64,000 nucleotides of DNA from Pseudomonas graminis (GCF_900111735.1 NZ_FOHW01000019.1:50557-114556), one strand, 5' to 3'. Shown: positions 54,283-63,760, numbered from the stretch's first letter. Notes: generated by a model from the letters alone, not told the origin. Numbers and translations are program-made.

Positions 54283-55488
54283 TCAAGTGCCGCCATGCAG
54301 TAATTCCAAGGCATGCCGGGCGATAACTGCGTTTTCATCGGTAGGAATGACCCATGCCGAGACAGCGCTGCCGATTGAAGACAGCCGCGCGACCCGCTCT
54401 GCAGGATCCTGCCCGCTGTGCTCCAGCCCGAGCCAGGCGCAGCCCTCGATAATGGCGTTGCGCACCTCGACCGAGTGCTCGCCGATGCCGCCGGTGAAGA
54501 CCAGTGCATCCACGCCGCCCAGTACAGCGGCCAGGCTGCCTATCTCTCGAACCACGCTGCGCACGAACAACCGGATAGCGTGTTTGGCCTGCGGGGCCTG
54601 ACTGGCAGTCAGTGTGCGCATGTCACTGGCGATTCCACCGGACACACCGAGCAATCCGCACTGGTGATACAGCATGTGTTCCAACGCTTGCGCGGTCATG
54701 CCGCGCTCGCGCAGCAGGTAAAGCAAAAGCCCGGGATCAAGTCGTCCGGGACGCGTCCCCATCAGCACGCCGTCCAGCGTGCTGAAGCCCATCGTCGTAG
54801 CGCGGCTGACCCGGTCATGCAGGGCGCAGAGGCTTGCGCCGTTACCCAGGTGAGCGACGATCGTCCGTCCAGTGGCTGCTCGTTGATCGTACTCAGGGAG
54901 CACGCTGGCGATGTACTCGTACGACAAGCCGTGAAAGCCGTAGCGGCGAAGGCCTTGTTCGCTCAGCGCCAACGGCAGCCCGAAGCGGGTTTCCAGAAGG
55001 TCCAGGCTCTGGTGAAACGCCGTATCGAAACAGGCGAACTGGGGGATATCCGGATGTTCGCGAGTCAGATAGCTGATCGGCGCCAGGCATATCGGCTGAT
55101 GCAAGGGAGCAACCGGGATAAGCGACCTCATCTCGTCCATCATCGATGAATCGATGCGCATGGCCACTTCGCGGCGGTTGCCGCCGTGAACGATCCGGTG
55201 CGCGGCAGCGCAGATATCGCCGCCCATGTGACGCTCGATCCAGTCCATCAGATTGAACAGTGTTCCGCTGTCAGGTGAGGAGTCGTCACGCGGCCATTCT
55301 TCGCGTTTTTGTGCGTCGTGGCCGCTATGACAGAAGATCAAACGCTCGGTGTCCTCACGTACCTCAAAAGTGCCATTACCCACGCACTGCAGGCCCACCA
55401 CACGCTCGGCTGCGTTGTACAGCGAGAACTTGATGCTGGAGGATCCTGCGTTAAGGACCAGGAGCAAAGCCAACGGCTGATCGTTCAT
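54283..55488 (-). CDS. ackA: Acetate kinase
   Basis: Converts acetyl-phosphate plus ADP to acetate plus ATP. Start at 55488 (MNDQPLALLLVLNAGSSSIKFSLY) gives 401 residues. Motifs: NAGSSSIKFSLY, VHGG, FDTAFHQSL, HLGNGASLCALHDR, DGVLMGTRPGRLDPG and FTGGIGEHSVEVR. It is the last gene of the uspA-like - phosphoketolase - adhP - ackA run, converting the acetyl-phosphate made by phosphoketolase to ATP. The 3' end lies near a C-tract. Confidence 0.95.
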   Translation of the reverse strand: MNDQPLALLLVLNAGSSSIKFSLYNAAERVVGLQCVGNGTFEVREDTERLIFCHSGHDAQKREEWPRDDSSPDSGTLFNLMDWIERHMGGDICAAAHRIVHGGNRREVAMRIDSSMMDEMRSLIPVAPLHQPICLAPISYLTREHPDIPQFACFDTAFHQSLDLLETRFGLPLALSEQGLRRYGFHGLSYEYIASVLPEYDQRAATGRTIVAHLGNGASLCALHDRVSRATTMGFSTLDGVLMGTRPGRLDPGLLLYLLRERGMTAQALEHMLYHQCGLLGVSGGIASDMRTLTASQAPQAKHAIRLFVRSVVREIGSLAAVLGGVDALVFTGGIGEHSVEVRNAIIEGCAWLGLEHSGQDPAERVARLSSIGSAVSAWVIPTDENAVIARHALELLHGGT

Positions 55489-55667
55489 TTTGCGCTCCGG
55501 TAGTGGGCCTGAAATCCGTTTGAGCGTGGTCACGACCATGACGAATCAAGTGGCATCAGTGTCGGTTACAGGTCGCGGTGCTTTCATCCATGGCCAGCAA
55601 TCCCTTGCCTCCCATGACCAGCACCTTTGCGGTTGCTTTCAGGGCTTGGGCATTCATGCTCACGCCC

Positions 55668-56702
55668 TCAGCTCTGGCTGAAATCGATCACGACCCGCGA
55701 GGGCACATCGCCGTGCTCAAGTCGTTCGAACACCTGATTGATCGCCGACAGTGGCTGTAACTCGATATCCGCGCGCACCTTGCCCTGGGCGGCAAACGCC
55801 AGTGCTTCAGCCATGTCCTGGCGATTGCCGACGAAGGAGCCGCGCACGGTGATGCAGTTGGCGACCACATCGAACAGCGGTATCGGAAATTCTCCCGGCG
55901 GCAGCCCCACCAGCACGCAGGTACCGTGCTTGCGCGTCATGCCGACACCTTGCGTGAAAGCGCTGAGTGAAGGTGCGGTGATCAACACACCATGGGCGCC
56001 GCCACCGGTGGCCTCTTTTACCGACTCGACGGCATCACCCTTCAGGGCATTGACCACAGCGTCGGCACCAAGCCGGGTGGCATGGGCCAGTTTGCCGTCA
56101 TCGATATCAACCGCACACACCCGCAGCCCCATGGCCTTGGCGTACTGCACCGCAAGATGCCCCAGACCTCCTACGCCAGAAATCGCAATCCACTGGCCAG
56201 GCCTGACAGAGGCTTCCTTGATGCCTTTGTAGGATGTGAGCCCGGCGCAAATGATCGGCGCGGCATCACGTGGGTCCAGGCCCGGCGGGATGTGAGCGAC
56301 GTAATCCGGATTGGCCAGAATGTACTCGGCGAATCCGCCATTTTGGGTATAGCCCCCAAACTGCGCACTGGCGCAAACCGTCTCCCACGCGCTCAAGCAG
56401 TACTCGCAGTGTCCACACGCCGAGTAGAGCCATGGCACGCCGACTCGCTCGCCCTCTTGCACGCTGGTCACCCCTGCCCCGATGGCGACCACCACGCCGA
56501 TGCCTTCATGGCCCGGAATGAAGGGTGGCGAAGGCTTGACCGGCCAGTCGCCCCGCGCGGCATGCAGATCGGTATGACACACGCCGCAAGCCTCGGTCTT
56601 GATCAATATCTGCCCAGGACCGGGCTCGGGGATGTCCATTTGACGCAGTACCAAAGGCTTGCCGAAGGCTTCAACCACGGCGGCCTGCATTTTACCTTTC
56701 AT
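55668..56702 (-). CDS. adhP: Zinc-dependent alcohol dehydrogenase AdhP
   Basis: 344-residue NAD-dependent alcohol dehydrogenase; can reduce acetaldehyde and related aldehydes and so reoxidise NADH. Zinc ligands CGVCHTDLHAARGDW, GHEGIGVV and structural Cys cluster CGHCEYCLSAWETVC; cofactor motif ISGVGGLGHLAVQYAKAMG. AAGGAG precedes the ATG. It lies between phosphoketolase (55 bp) and ackA (179 bp) on the same strand. Confidence 0.94.
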   Translation of the reverse strand: MKGKMQAAVVEAFGKPLVLRQMDIPEPGPGQILIKTEACGVCHTDLHAARGDWPVKPSPPFIPGHEGIGVVVAIGAGVTSVQEGERVGVPWLYSACGHCEYCLSAWETVCASAQFGGYTQNGGFAEYILANPDYVAHIPPGLDPRDAAPIICAGLTSYKGIKEASVRPGQWIAISGVGGLGHLAVQYAKAMGLRVCAVDIDDGKLAHATRLGADAVVNALKGDAVESVKEATGGGAHGVLITAPSLSAFTQGVGMTRKHGTCVLVGLPPGEFPIPLFDVVANCITVRGSFVGNRQDMAEALAFAAQGKVRADIELQPLSAINQVFERLEHGDVPSRVVIDFSQS

Positions 56703-56757
56703 GGGGATGCTCCTTATTGGACTGAAACCAGGGTGTCATCTGGGTAGATAACGGCTA

Positions 56758-59262
56758 TCAGGCGTCGGTGAAGGTCTGATCTCTGACGTGACCCTGCGCC
56801 AGCGGCGGCGGCGCTTCTGGATCGGTGAAGTCGGTTGTCCAGTGCCAGTTGCGAATTTCCGGCAAGTCTTCAAAGTGCTCGCGAATCCAGACGTGATGCC
56901 GGTGCAACTGGCTCTCGAAAAAGCGGATGGCTTCCTGACTTTGCTCGCGCAGGCGGGGCACGTGACCCAGGGCATCGATCGCCAGTTGATAACGACTCAT
57001 GTTGTTGAGCACGACCATGTCGAACGGCGTTGTCGTGGTGCCTCGGTCACTGAAGCCGCGTACGTGAAAGCGCGCTTCGTTGGCACGCCCGTGGACCATG
57101 GAATGGATCACCCACGTCGAGCCGTGAAAGGCGAACATCACCGGCACGTCGTGAGTGAACAGCGCTTCGAACGAGAGCGTGTCCATGCCATGAGGCCGAT
57201 CTTGCGGGGCACTGAGAATGCCCAGGTCCACGACATTGACCAGCCTGACTCGAATCCCGGGGACATGCTTCTGCAACAGCCAGCTGGCCGCGACCGCTTC
57301 TGTGGTCGGCACATCACCTGCGCAGGCCAACACCACGTCAGGTTTCTGAGCGTGGTCGTTGCTTGCGAAGGGCCAGATCGAGGCGCCCTGGGAGCAATGC
57401 TTGAGCGCGGCGACGAAATCCAGCCATTGAAAATCCGGCTGTTTGCCGCAGGTCACCACGTTGATGTAGTTGCGGCTGCGCAGGCAGTGATCGAAGACAT
57501 TGACCAGGCAGTTGGAATCAGGCGGGTAATACACGCGAACCACGTCCGAGCGGCGTTGCAGGACGTTATCGACAAAGCCGGTGGACTGGTGACTGAAGCC
57601 GTTGTGGTCATTACGCCAGGCATGGCTGGTGATCAGGATATTCAGTGACGCCAGCGGGCGACGCCACGCAAATTCCTTGCTTTGCTGCAGCCACTTGGCG
57701 TGTTGAGTGACCATTGAATCGACCACCTGAGCGAACGCCTCATAGGTCGACCACATGCCATGCCTGCCGGTTAACAGATAGCCTTCCAGCCAGCCCTCAC
57801 ACAGGTGCTCGCTGAGCACTTCCATGACTCGCCCGTCAGGGGCCAGATGATCGTCGATCGACAGGCAAGGTCCGGGGGCCAGGCGATTGCTCGCCTCGAA
57901 TACGGCATTAAGGCGGTTAGAGTTGGTTTCGTCGGGACCGAACACACGGAAGTCATGGGGGTTGTAGCGCATGACGTCACGCAGGTACTCGCCGAGCTTG
58001 CGGGGCGCTTCGGCAATGACCTGCCCCGGAGCCGGAATCTCCAGCCCATAGTCGGCGAAGTTCGGGAGATCCAGCGCCACCAGCCTTCGGCCGCCATTCA
58101 CATACGGCACCGCGCCCATGCGCAGGTGGGGCGGTGGGTTCAAGGCCTGGAGATCCGGCAACAACTCGCCTCGCCTGCTGAACAGCGAGTCCACCCCGTA
58201 ACTGCGCATCCAGGTTTCCAACTGCCGAAGGTGCTCAGCGTTGCTTCTGACGTTCGCCAAGGGAACCTGATGCGCCCGGAATGTACCCTCTACCGGCAAA
58301 CCGTCGACCACTTTAGGCCCCGTCCAACCTTTGGGGCTGCGCAGGATGATCATCGGCCAGCGGGCACGGACCTCGCCTGCTTCGTTTCTGGCCTGATCCT
58401 GTATGCGTAGAATCCCGTCGTGACAGGTGTTCAATGCTGCGGCAAATCGCTGGTGCATGCCGGGTAAGTCATCGCCCGCCACAATCAACGGCTCGTAACC
58501 GCGTCCTCGATACAGGCTGATCAAGTCTTCATCCGCGAATCGCGCCTCTACCGTCGGCCCGGAGATCTTGTAGCCATTGAGGTGCAGGATCGGCAGCACT
58601 GCGCCGTCGCGAAGCGGATTGAGAAAGTGGATACTTTTCCAGCTGCCTTCCAGTGGGCAGGTCTCTGCCTCGCCGTCACCGATGACGCAGGCCACCAGCA
58701 GATCCGGGTTGTCGAACACCGCGCCGAAGGCGTGCAACAACGAATAACCCAACTCCCCGCCTTCATGCATTGAATTGGGCGTGTGCGGTCCACAGTGGCT
58801 GGGTATGCCGCCCGGTGTGGAAAAGCTGCGAAAAAAACGCAGCATCCCGACCTCATCGCGGCCAATCTCCGGGTGCACCTCGCTGTAAGTCCCCTCAAGC
58901 CAGGCGCAGGCATTCATGGTCGGGCCGCCGTGCCCCGGCCCGGAAATAAATACGACCTGCGCACCGCGCTCGCTGATCAGACGATTCAGGTGCACGTAAA
59001 TGAAGTTCTGCCCGACCGAAGTGCCCCAATGCCCCAGCAATCTGGGTTTGATGTGCTCGGCCAGTAACGGCTCGCGCAGCAAAGCATTAGCCTGCAGGTA
59101 AATCTGCCCGACGCAGAGATAATTCGCCGCGCTCCAGTATCGATGCAGTCGTGCCAGCAGTTCTGCGCCAAGAGGCCCGACCTGGTCGGCCTGCGCAGCA
59201 ACCTCAGATGACGGTCCGCTTGCGCGTTCTGCGGTGGAAAGTGCTGCATTGAATCGATACAT
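56758..59262 (-). CDS. xfp: Xylulose-5-P/fructose-6-P phosphoketolase
   Basis: TPP-dependent enzyme that splits xylulose-5-phosphate (or fructose-6-phosphate) with phosphate into acetyl-phosphate and a triose (or tetrose) phosphate. 834 residues, slightly longer than usual because of an N-terminal extension (about 20-30 residues). Motifs: GHWGTSVGQNFIYVHLNR, FISGPGHGGPTMNACAWLEGTYSE, IGDGEAETCPLEGSW and late GKQPDFQWLDF. GGGAGTCACC precedes the start. With ackA it forms a short ATP-yielding shunt. Confidence 0.94.
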   Translation of the reverse strand: MYRFNAALSTAERASGPSSEVAAQADQVGPLGAELLARLHRYWSAANYLCVGQIYLQANALLREPLLAEHIKPRLLGHWGTSVGQNFIYVHLNRLISERGAQVVFISGPGHGGPTMNACAWLEGTYSEVHPEIGRDEVGMLRFFRSFSTPGGIPSHCGPHTPNSMHEGGELGYSLLHAFGAVFDNPDLLVACVIGDGEAETCPLEGSWKSIHFLNPLRDGAVLPILHLNGYKISGPTVEARFADEDLISLYRGRGYEPLIVAGDDLPGMHQRFAAALNTCHDGILRIQDQARNEAGEVRARWPMIILRSPKGWTGPKVVDGLPVEGTFRAHQVPLANVRSNAEHLRQLETWMRSYGVDSLFSRRGELLPDLQALNPPPHLRMGAVPYVNGGRRLVALDLPNFADYGLEIPAPGQVIAEAPRKLGEYLRDVMRYNPHDFRVFGPDETNSNRLNAVFEASNRLAPGPCLSIDDHLAPDGRVMEVLSEHLCEGWLEGYLLTGRHGMWSTYEAFAQVVDSMVTQHAKWLQQSKEFAWRRPLASLNILITSHAWRNDHNGFSHQSTGFVDNVLQRRSDVVRVYYPPDSNCLVNVFDHCLRSRNYINVVTCGKQPDFQWLDFVAALKHCSQGASIWPFASNDHAQKPDVVLACAGDVPTTEAVAASWLLQKHVPGIRVRLVNVVDLGILSAPQDRPHGMDTLSFEALFTHDVPVMFAFHGSTWVIHSMVHGRANEARFHVRGFSDRGTTTTPFDMVVLNNMSRYQLAIDALGHVPRLREQSQEAIRFFESQLHRHHVWIREHFEDLPEIRNWHWTTDFTDPEAPPPLAQGHVRDQTFTDA

Positions 59263-59400
59263 GGTGACTCCCTTGGATGTCGCCGAAACCTGGCGCTCGG
59301 CTGAATGCCACGGGCAAGCGGCTGTTGTGATTTTCTGCAGCGGACGCCAGAGGAGGAGGCAGCGCAGTCAGGCGCCCTGCGACGTCGACCCTGCTGCGCA

Positions 59401-60306
59401 TCAGGTATTGCGCGGATCAACCACCAGCAGACTGCTGGGCATGTGATGGGCCACCTGCTCTGTGGTACTGCCCAGCAAGGCGCTCAAGCGATTGCGATGA
59501 ACCGTTCCCATCACGATGACATCAATGTTTTGCGCCTCGGCAAAGGCGCCAATCACCTTCGCCGGGTAGCCCATCACGAAGTGCTTGCATTCATTGGGCA
59601 CCCCGAACTGCTCGGCCAGTTTGTTGAACGCATCCTCCTCTGCTTCGTAAAGGGTCTGTGCCAGGTTTGAGCTAAATCCCATGGCATTTTGTGAGGCGAA
59701 AACAGAGGTCAGGTCGTAGGCGTAGATCAGGTGCAACTGCGCATCACACTGGGCAGCAAGCTTCTCGGCCTGGGTGATGATGGTTTCATTGATGCCGGGG
59801 AGCTGATCATCGGGATCAAAGGTGTCCACCGCCGCCAGGATCTTCAGCGGTCGGGCATGTTCCACTTTCGAGACCAGGTGCAAGGGGACCGGGCAATCGT
59901 GCAGCAACCGCAGATCCAGCGAGGTAAACAGCATGCGTGTCACCCACGATTCATGCTCCACGTCCTTGATCACCAGCGACGGATTCATCTCGCGGATATG
60001 CACCATGATTTCGCCAAGGGACTGCATCACCCACACCACCTCCGTGGTGACCTGTACGCCCAGATTGCGTATGGAGTGGGCTTGCTCCTCGAGCCATTCA
60101 CGGTGGCGCACCACATAGCCATCACGCATTTCTTTCAGCGCCCTGTCATTGACCAGGCCGGCAGTGGCAAGGCCATCGACGTAATCAAAGGCGACGATAT
60201 GCAGTGCCGCGTCCTTGGCCTGGGCCAGCGCTCCCGCGCGATCGAAGGCGGACGTTCTTTTCATCAATGGCGAGGCGATCAGCATCAGACGCTCGGGTTG
60301 AAACAT
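59401..60306 (-). CDS. Tandem universal stress protein
   Basis: 301 residues with two UspA-like domains (about 1-140 and 150-300). The second carries the ATP-binding type pattern VIGAFAEAQNIDVIVMGTVHRNRLSALLGSTTEQVAHH. Start at 60306 (MFQPERLMLIASPLMKRTSAFDRA) follows GGAGGGTGCGCC. Tandem USPs of Pseudomonas are Anr-regulated survival proteins; a perfect Anr box lies 104 bp upstream. First gene of the unit that continues into phosphoketolase. Confidence 0.88.
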   Translation of the reverse strand: MFQPERLMLIASPLMKRTSAFDRAGALAQAKDAALHIVAFDYVDGLATAGLVNDRALKEMRDGYVVRHREWLEEQAHSIRNLGVQVTTEVVWVMQSLGEIMVHIREMNPSLVIKDVEHESWVTRMLFTSLDLRLLHDCPVPLHLVSKVEHARPLKILAAVDTFDPDDQLPGINETIITQAEKLAAQCDAQLHLIYAYDLTSVFASQNAMGFSSNLAQTLYEAEEDAFNKLAEQFGVPNECKHFVMGYPAKVIGAFAEAQNIDVIVMGTVHRNRLSALLGSTTEQVAHHMPSSLLVVDPRNT

Positions 60307-60403
60307 GGCGCACCCTCCAATCGGCAGGAACGGCAATCACAGCGCTTCGAAGAGGTGCTGTGGGCGTTAGCTTTCGATTCTCGTCGGCCCGTCAGAAGCC
60401 GGC

Positions 60404-60417
60404 TTGATCTACATCAA
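60404..60417. promoter_or_regulatory. Anr/FNR box
   Basis: TTGAT-CTAC-ATCAA, a perfect match to the FNR/Anr consensus TTGAT-N4-ATCAA. Centre about 104 bp from the USP start and about 198 bp from the FNR-like regulator start on the other strand. It likely activates the usp - xfp - adhP - ackA unit when oxygen is low. Confidence 0.85.
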
Positions 60418-60607
60418 GGATGGGGCAGAGATCGCAGAAGGCGGAAAACGCCCAGCCCGCTGGCAGCTACTTCCATCTGTTCGCATTGAACTCACGCGAG
60501 TCGGATGACTTTCTCTCTCTCTCATCCGTCCCGCTCATCCACATTTGAAATGCCCGCTGTCACTGGTCTCCCGGCGCGCCTATGCTGAGTTGAATAAGGA
60601 GATTCCC

Positions 60608-61360
60608 ATGAGCGCCCATCTGGCCGCTGTCCCCGATCTGCTCCTCAAGGCTGAGTGCGCCAATTGCGGTGTTCGTGAGCTGTGCCTTTCGATGGGCATG
60701 AGTGTCATTGATACCGATCGTTTGTCCGCCATCATTCCCCAGCCTCTGAAGATCAAAAAAGGCGAGGCGCTCTATCACGCCGGTGATCCCCTGCGATCGC
60801 TTTACGCAGTGCGCTATGGTTTTTTCAAGACGACCATCTCCTCCCAGGACGGGCGCGATCAACTGACCGGGTTTCAGATGTCGGGAGAGATGCTGGGATG
60901 CGACGCGATCAGCAATAATCGTCACGTGTGCGACGCCATCGCGCTGGAAGACAGTGAAGTGTGCCCAATTCGTTTCAACCAACTGGAACGGTTATCACGT
61001 GAACTGCCTTCGTTGCAGCACAACCTCAATCGCGTCCTGAGCAGAGAGATCGTGCGGGACCACGAGATGCTGCTGCTGATGGGCAATCTCAATGCAGAGG
61101 AACGCATGGCCGCGTTTCTGCTCAACCTCTCCAACCGCATGGCCAATCGAGGTTACTCCCCTACCGCCTTCGTGCTGCGCATGACCCGGGAAGACATCGG
61201 TTCATACCTTGCGCTGCGCCTTGAAACGATCTGTCGTGCCATCGCCAACCTGCGCGACCACAGCATTGTCAGGATTTCCGGACGCGCTGTTGAGATCCTT
61301 GATCTCAAACGCCTGCAGGCCTTGATACACGGCTGCGGCTGCGGACCGAAAACGCTCTGA
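60608..61360 (+). CDS. FNR/Anr-type iron-sulfur transcription regulator
   Basis: 250 residues, start at 60608 after AAGGAGATTCCC. Four Cys match the [4Fe-4S] ligands of FNR in spacing: C17, C20, C26 and C119 (93 residues apart from the third, as in E. coli). A cNMP-fold domain (GEALYHAGDPLRSLYAVRYGF) is followed by a helix-turn-helix, REDIGSYLALRLETICRAIANL. The recognition helix is E206-T-I-C209-R210, while FNR and Anr have E..SR, so Ser is Cys here. It is a second Anr-type protein, not the main Anr (sequence differs widely). Expected to sense oxygen. Confidence 0.9.
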   Translation: MSAHLAAVPDLLLKAECANCGVRELCLSMGMSVIDTDRLSAIIPQPLKIKKGEALYHAGDPLRSLYAVRYGFFKTTISSQDGRDQLTGFQMSGEMLGCDAISNNRHVCDAIALEDSEVCPIRFNQLERLSRELPSLQHNLNRVLSREIVRDHEMLLLMGNLNAEERMAAFLLNLSNRMANRGYSPTAFVLRMTREDIGSYLALRLETICRAIANLRDHSIVRISGRAVEILDLKRLQALIHGCGCGPKTL

Positions 61361-61373
61361 ATCGGCATGCCAT

Positions 61374-62306
61374 CTACAGCGAATCGGCCTTGACCACCAG
61401 TACGCTGCAAGGCGCGTGCGTCAGCACCACTTCCGCCGTGTCGCCCATGACCCTTTCCAGACCATGGCGCGGCGATGTGCCCATCACCAAAAGGTCAAAA
61501 CTGTTTTGCCGGGCGAACGCTTCCACCATGAGATGTGGGGTTCCGGTCATGAAGTGGCGACGCCGCTCGGCAATCCCGTGCTGAGCGCATAACGACGAAA
61601 ACGACTCTTCGTGCGCCTCAATGAGGGCCTCCTGAAACCCCGCTTCGACGGGCATCCCGCCGAGCATGGTCGCCCCTGAGGTATAAATCGCCGCCCAGTC
61701 GTACACATAAAGCACGTGCAGTTCGGCGTGACATTGGGCGGCCAGATGTGTCGCTGCCCTGAGTATTTTATCGTTCAGCCGCAGGTCGGCGTGACTGGAG
61801 CGATAGAGACTGACCGCAGCTATCATCTTGATCGGCAATGGATGCGTGGAAGGCGTCACAAGCTGAACCGGGCAAGGGCAATGGCGCAACAACGCCCAGT
61901 CGAGAGGCGTCGAAAACAGCCGCTGCAGCGAGGCTTCAAGATGAACGTCCTTGATCAGCATGCCAGGCCGGAGAGTCCTGACACAGTCCTGTATCTCCTC
62001 AAACACATGCTCCGTCCATAGCAGCTGCACAGAAATATCCAGACCCTTGCTGCGCTCCGTTTCCACCTGTTCGTCGAGCCAGCGACGGTGAGCGTGCAAG
62101 TGCGCGTCGCGAAGCTTCGCCAGTGCGCCGGGGCTGAAAAGTCCCAACACCTCCAACAGTCTCACGTGGTCCAGAGCGACGATACGTAATCGAGCGCCGC
62201 AGGCCCCGGCCAACGCAATGGCGCGCTCAAAGGCGGGCGTACGCTCCTGCCTGGACGACGCGATTAATACAAGGCACGGAGAGTCTTTCACATAGACCTC
62301 ACTCAT
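61374..62306 (-). CDS. Second tandem universal stress protein
   Basis: 310 residues with two USP domains; similar in layout to the gene at 59401 but clearly diverged. The C-terminal domain has MVEAFARQNSFDLLVMGTSPRHGLERVMGDTAEVVLTHAPCSVLVVKAD. The start is uncertain: ATGs at 62309 and 62306 and a GTG at 62336 are in frame, none with a good ribosome site. Converges with the FNR-like gene (13 bp apart). An Anr-like site lies at 62408. Confidence 0.83.
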   Translation of the reverse strand: MSEVYVKDSPCLVLIASSRQERTPAFERAIALAGACGARLRIVALDHVRLLEVLGLFSPGALAKLRDAHLHAHRRWLDEQVETERSKGLDISVQLLWTEHVFEEIQDCVRTLRPGMLIKDVHLEASLQRLFSTPLDWALLRHCPCPVQLVTPSTHPLPIKMIAAVSLYRSSHADLRLNDKILRAATHLAAQCHAELHVLYVYDWAAIYTSGATMLGGMPVEAGFQEALIEAHEESFSSLCAQHGIAERRRHFMTGTPHLMVEAFARQNSFDLLVMGTSPRHGLERVMGDTAEVVLTHAPCSVLVVKADSL

Positions 62307-62407
62307 CATCTTCTTGGGCTGAGGATCGGCCGCCACCCATCAGTGCCGAGCAGCCTGTCAGGGCGTTGCGCCTTGAATCGAGTATGTGCGCCCATCGCAC
62401 CTTGAAT

Positions 62408-62421
62408 CTGATGTAGATCAG
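62408..62421. promoter_or_regulatory. Anr-like half-matching palindrome
   Basis: CTGAT-GTAG-ATCAG, a perfect palindrome differing from the Anr/FNR consensus at only the two outermost bases. It lies between the divergent second USP gene (ending upstream at about 62306) and the channel/BON gene (62513). Confidence 0.5.
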
Positions 62422-62512
62422 AAGATGCCGCCTGACCTGCCTGTGCAGTGACATTTATCAAATGCCGCATCAGGGCTTGGCAGCACAGTGAGGCGTCTGC
62501 GGAGAGCCCCGA

Positions 62513-63760
62513 ATGATCACTATCACGTTGATCAACATCCTGATCATTACCACAGCGGTCATCGTTCATTACGAATGCCTGCTGAGCCTCAACCTTCTGA
62601 TGCCCAGGCTTAACCTCTGGCATCGCTTCCGAATGGTCTTCGGCGTCTTGGGCACCCTGATCGCCCATGCCGTTGAAGTCTGGATATTTGCGGTGGGCTA
62701 CTACGTGATGAACCGCTCGGAAACATTGGGGCGGCTGAGCGGCAACTTCGACGGCAGCTTGATGGACTCCGTGTATTTCTCGTTCACGACCTTCACCACC
62801 ATCGGCTTTGGCGACATCACCCCCAGTGGTCCGCTCAAGTTTTTGACCGGGCTGGAAGCGCTGACTGGGTTGGTGCTGATCACCTGGACGGCCTCGTTTC
62901 TGTTCATCGAGATGCAGAAATACTTCGGCGCCACATCATCGCGCCCCAAAGCCCGGTCAAGCGATGCTTCAACGAAACACTATCGGATGGCGCCTAAAAC
63001 ATCCTTACATGACAAAGCTCAATGTTTGATTTCCCGGCAAGCGCTCAATGATCACAGCGTGACTTTGAGCAATCGAGCCGCGCGCCAATGCCTGCAGCCG
63101 AGAGGATTGACCATGAACGATTTGACGTTACGCCGAACTATCCTGGACGAGCTTGAGTTTTTGCCCCATATCGATGCCGCCGCCATTGGCGTGTCGATCG
63201 AGAACGAGGTCGTGATCATGAATGGTCATGTCGGGACCTACGCTGAAAAAATCGCCGCAGAACGGGCCGTCAAGCGCGTCAAGGGTGTGCGGGCTGTCGC
63301 CGAAGAGCTGAAGGTGCGGGCGACCACGGCCGTGGGTTTCGGAGACGAAGTGACGGCCTCGCGGTGTCTGGACCTGCTGCGCTGGAATACCGTGGTCCCG
63401 GACGAACAGATACAGATCAAGGTGCAGCAAGGCTGGGTGACGCTTGAGGGCAACGTGGAGTGGCAACATCAGAAAGAGGCTGCGCAAAAGGCGATACAGA
63501 AACTGGACGGCGTCGTGGGGCTTAACAACCTTCTGGTCATAAGACCCAAAGCCGACGCTCAAGACATCAAGCGGCTGATCGAGGAGGCGCTGGCGAGAAG
63601 CTCGGACCTGAACGCCAGCAAGATCCGCGTCGTCGTGGAGGGCAATGAGGTCAAACTGGAAGGCACCGTTGAGCGATGGCTCGAACGCAAGGAAGTTGAG
63701 CAAGCTGCCTGGGCTGTACCTGGCGTCACGAACGTAGAAAACCGTCTGCTCATCATCTGA
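62513..63760 (+). CDS. Potassium channel domain fused in frame to a three-BON protein
   Basis: 415 codons. Residues 1-140 look like a two-transmembrane potassium channel: hydrophobic segments at about 3-30 and 41-66, selectivity filter TTIGFGD (95-101) and a further hydrophobic segment at 108-135. Residues 201-415 hold three BON domains (about 205-270, 275-340, 345-415) as in OsmY-like proteins. The 60 residues between (141-200) have the look of translated non-coding DNA, and an internal AGAGGA site precedes ATG at 63113. So this is either a real fusion or two genes whose separating stop was lost. BON domains bind phospholipids. Confidence 0.75.
   Translation: MITITLINILIITTAVIVHYECLLSLNLLMPRLNLWHRFRMVFGVLGTLIAHAVEVWIFAVGYYVMNRSETLGRLSGNFDGSLMDSVYFSFTTFTTIGFGDITPSGPLKFLTGLEALTGLVLITWTASFLFIEMQKYFGATSSRPKARSSDASTKHYRMAPKTSLHDKAQCLISRQALNDHSVTLSNRAARQCLQPRGLTMNDLTLRRTILDELEFLPHIDAAAIGVSIENEVVIMNGHVGTYAEKIAAERAVKRVKGVRAVAEELKVRATTAVGFGDEVTASRCLDLLRWNTVVPDEQIQIKVQQGWVTLEGNVEWQHQKEAAQKAIQKLDGVVGLNNLLVIRPKADAQDIKRLIEEALARSSDLNASKIRVVVEGNEVKLEGTVERWLERKEVEQAAWAVPGVTNVENRLLII
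63101..63113 (+). promoter_or_regulatory. Internal ribosome binding site before the BON domains
   Basis: AGAGGA (63101-63106) six bases before ATG at 63113, in frame with the BON region. It would give a separate 215-residue protein MNDLTLRRTILDELEFLPH..., the usual length of three-BON proteins. Confidence 0.6.
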
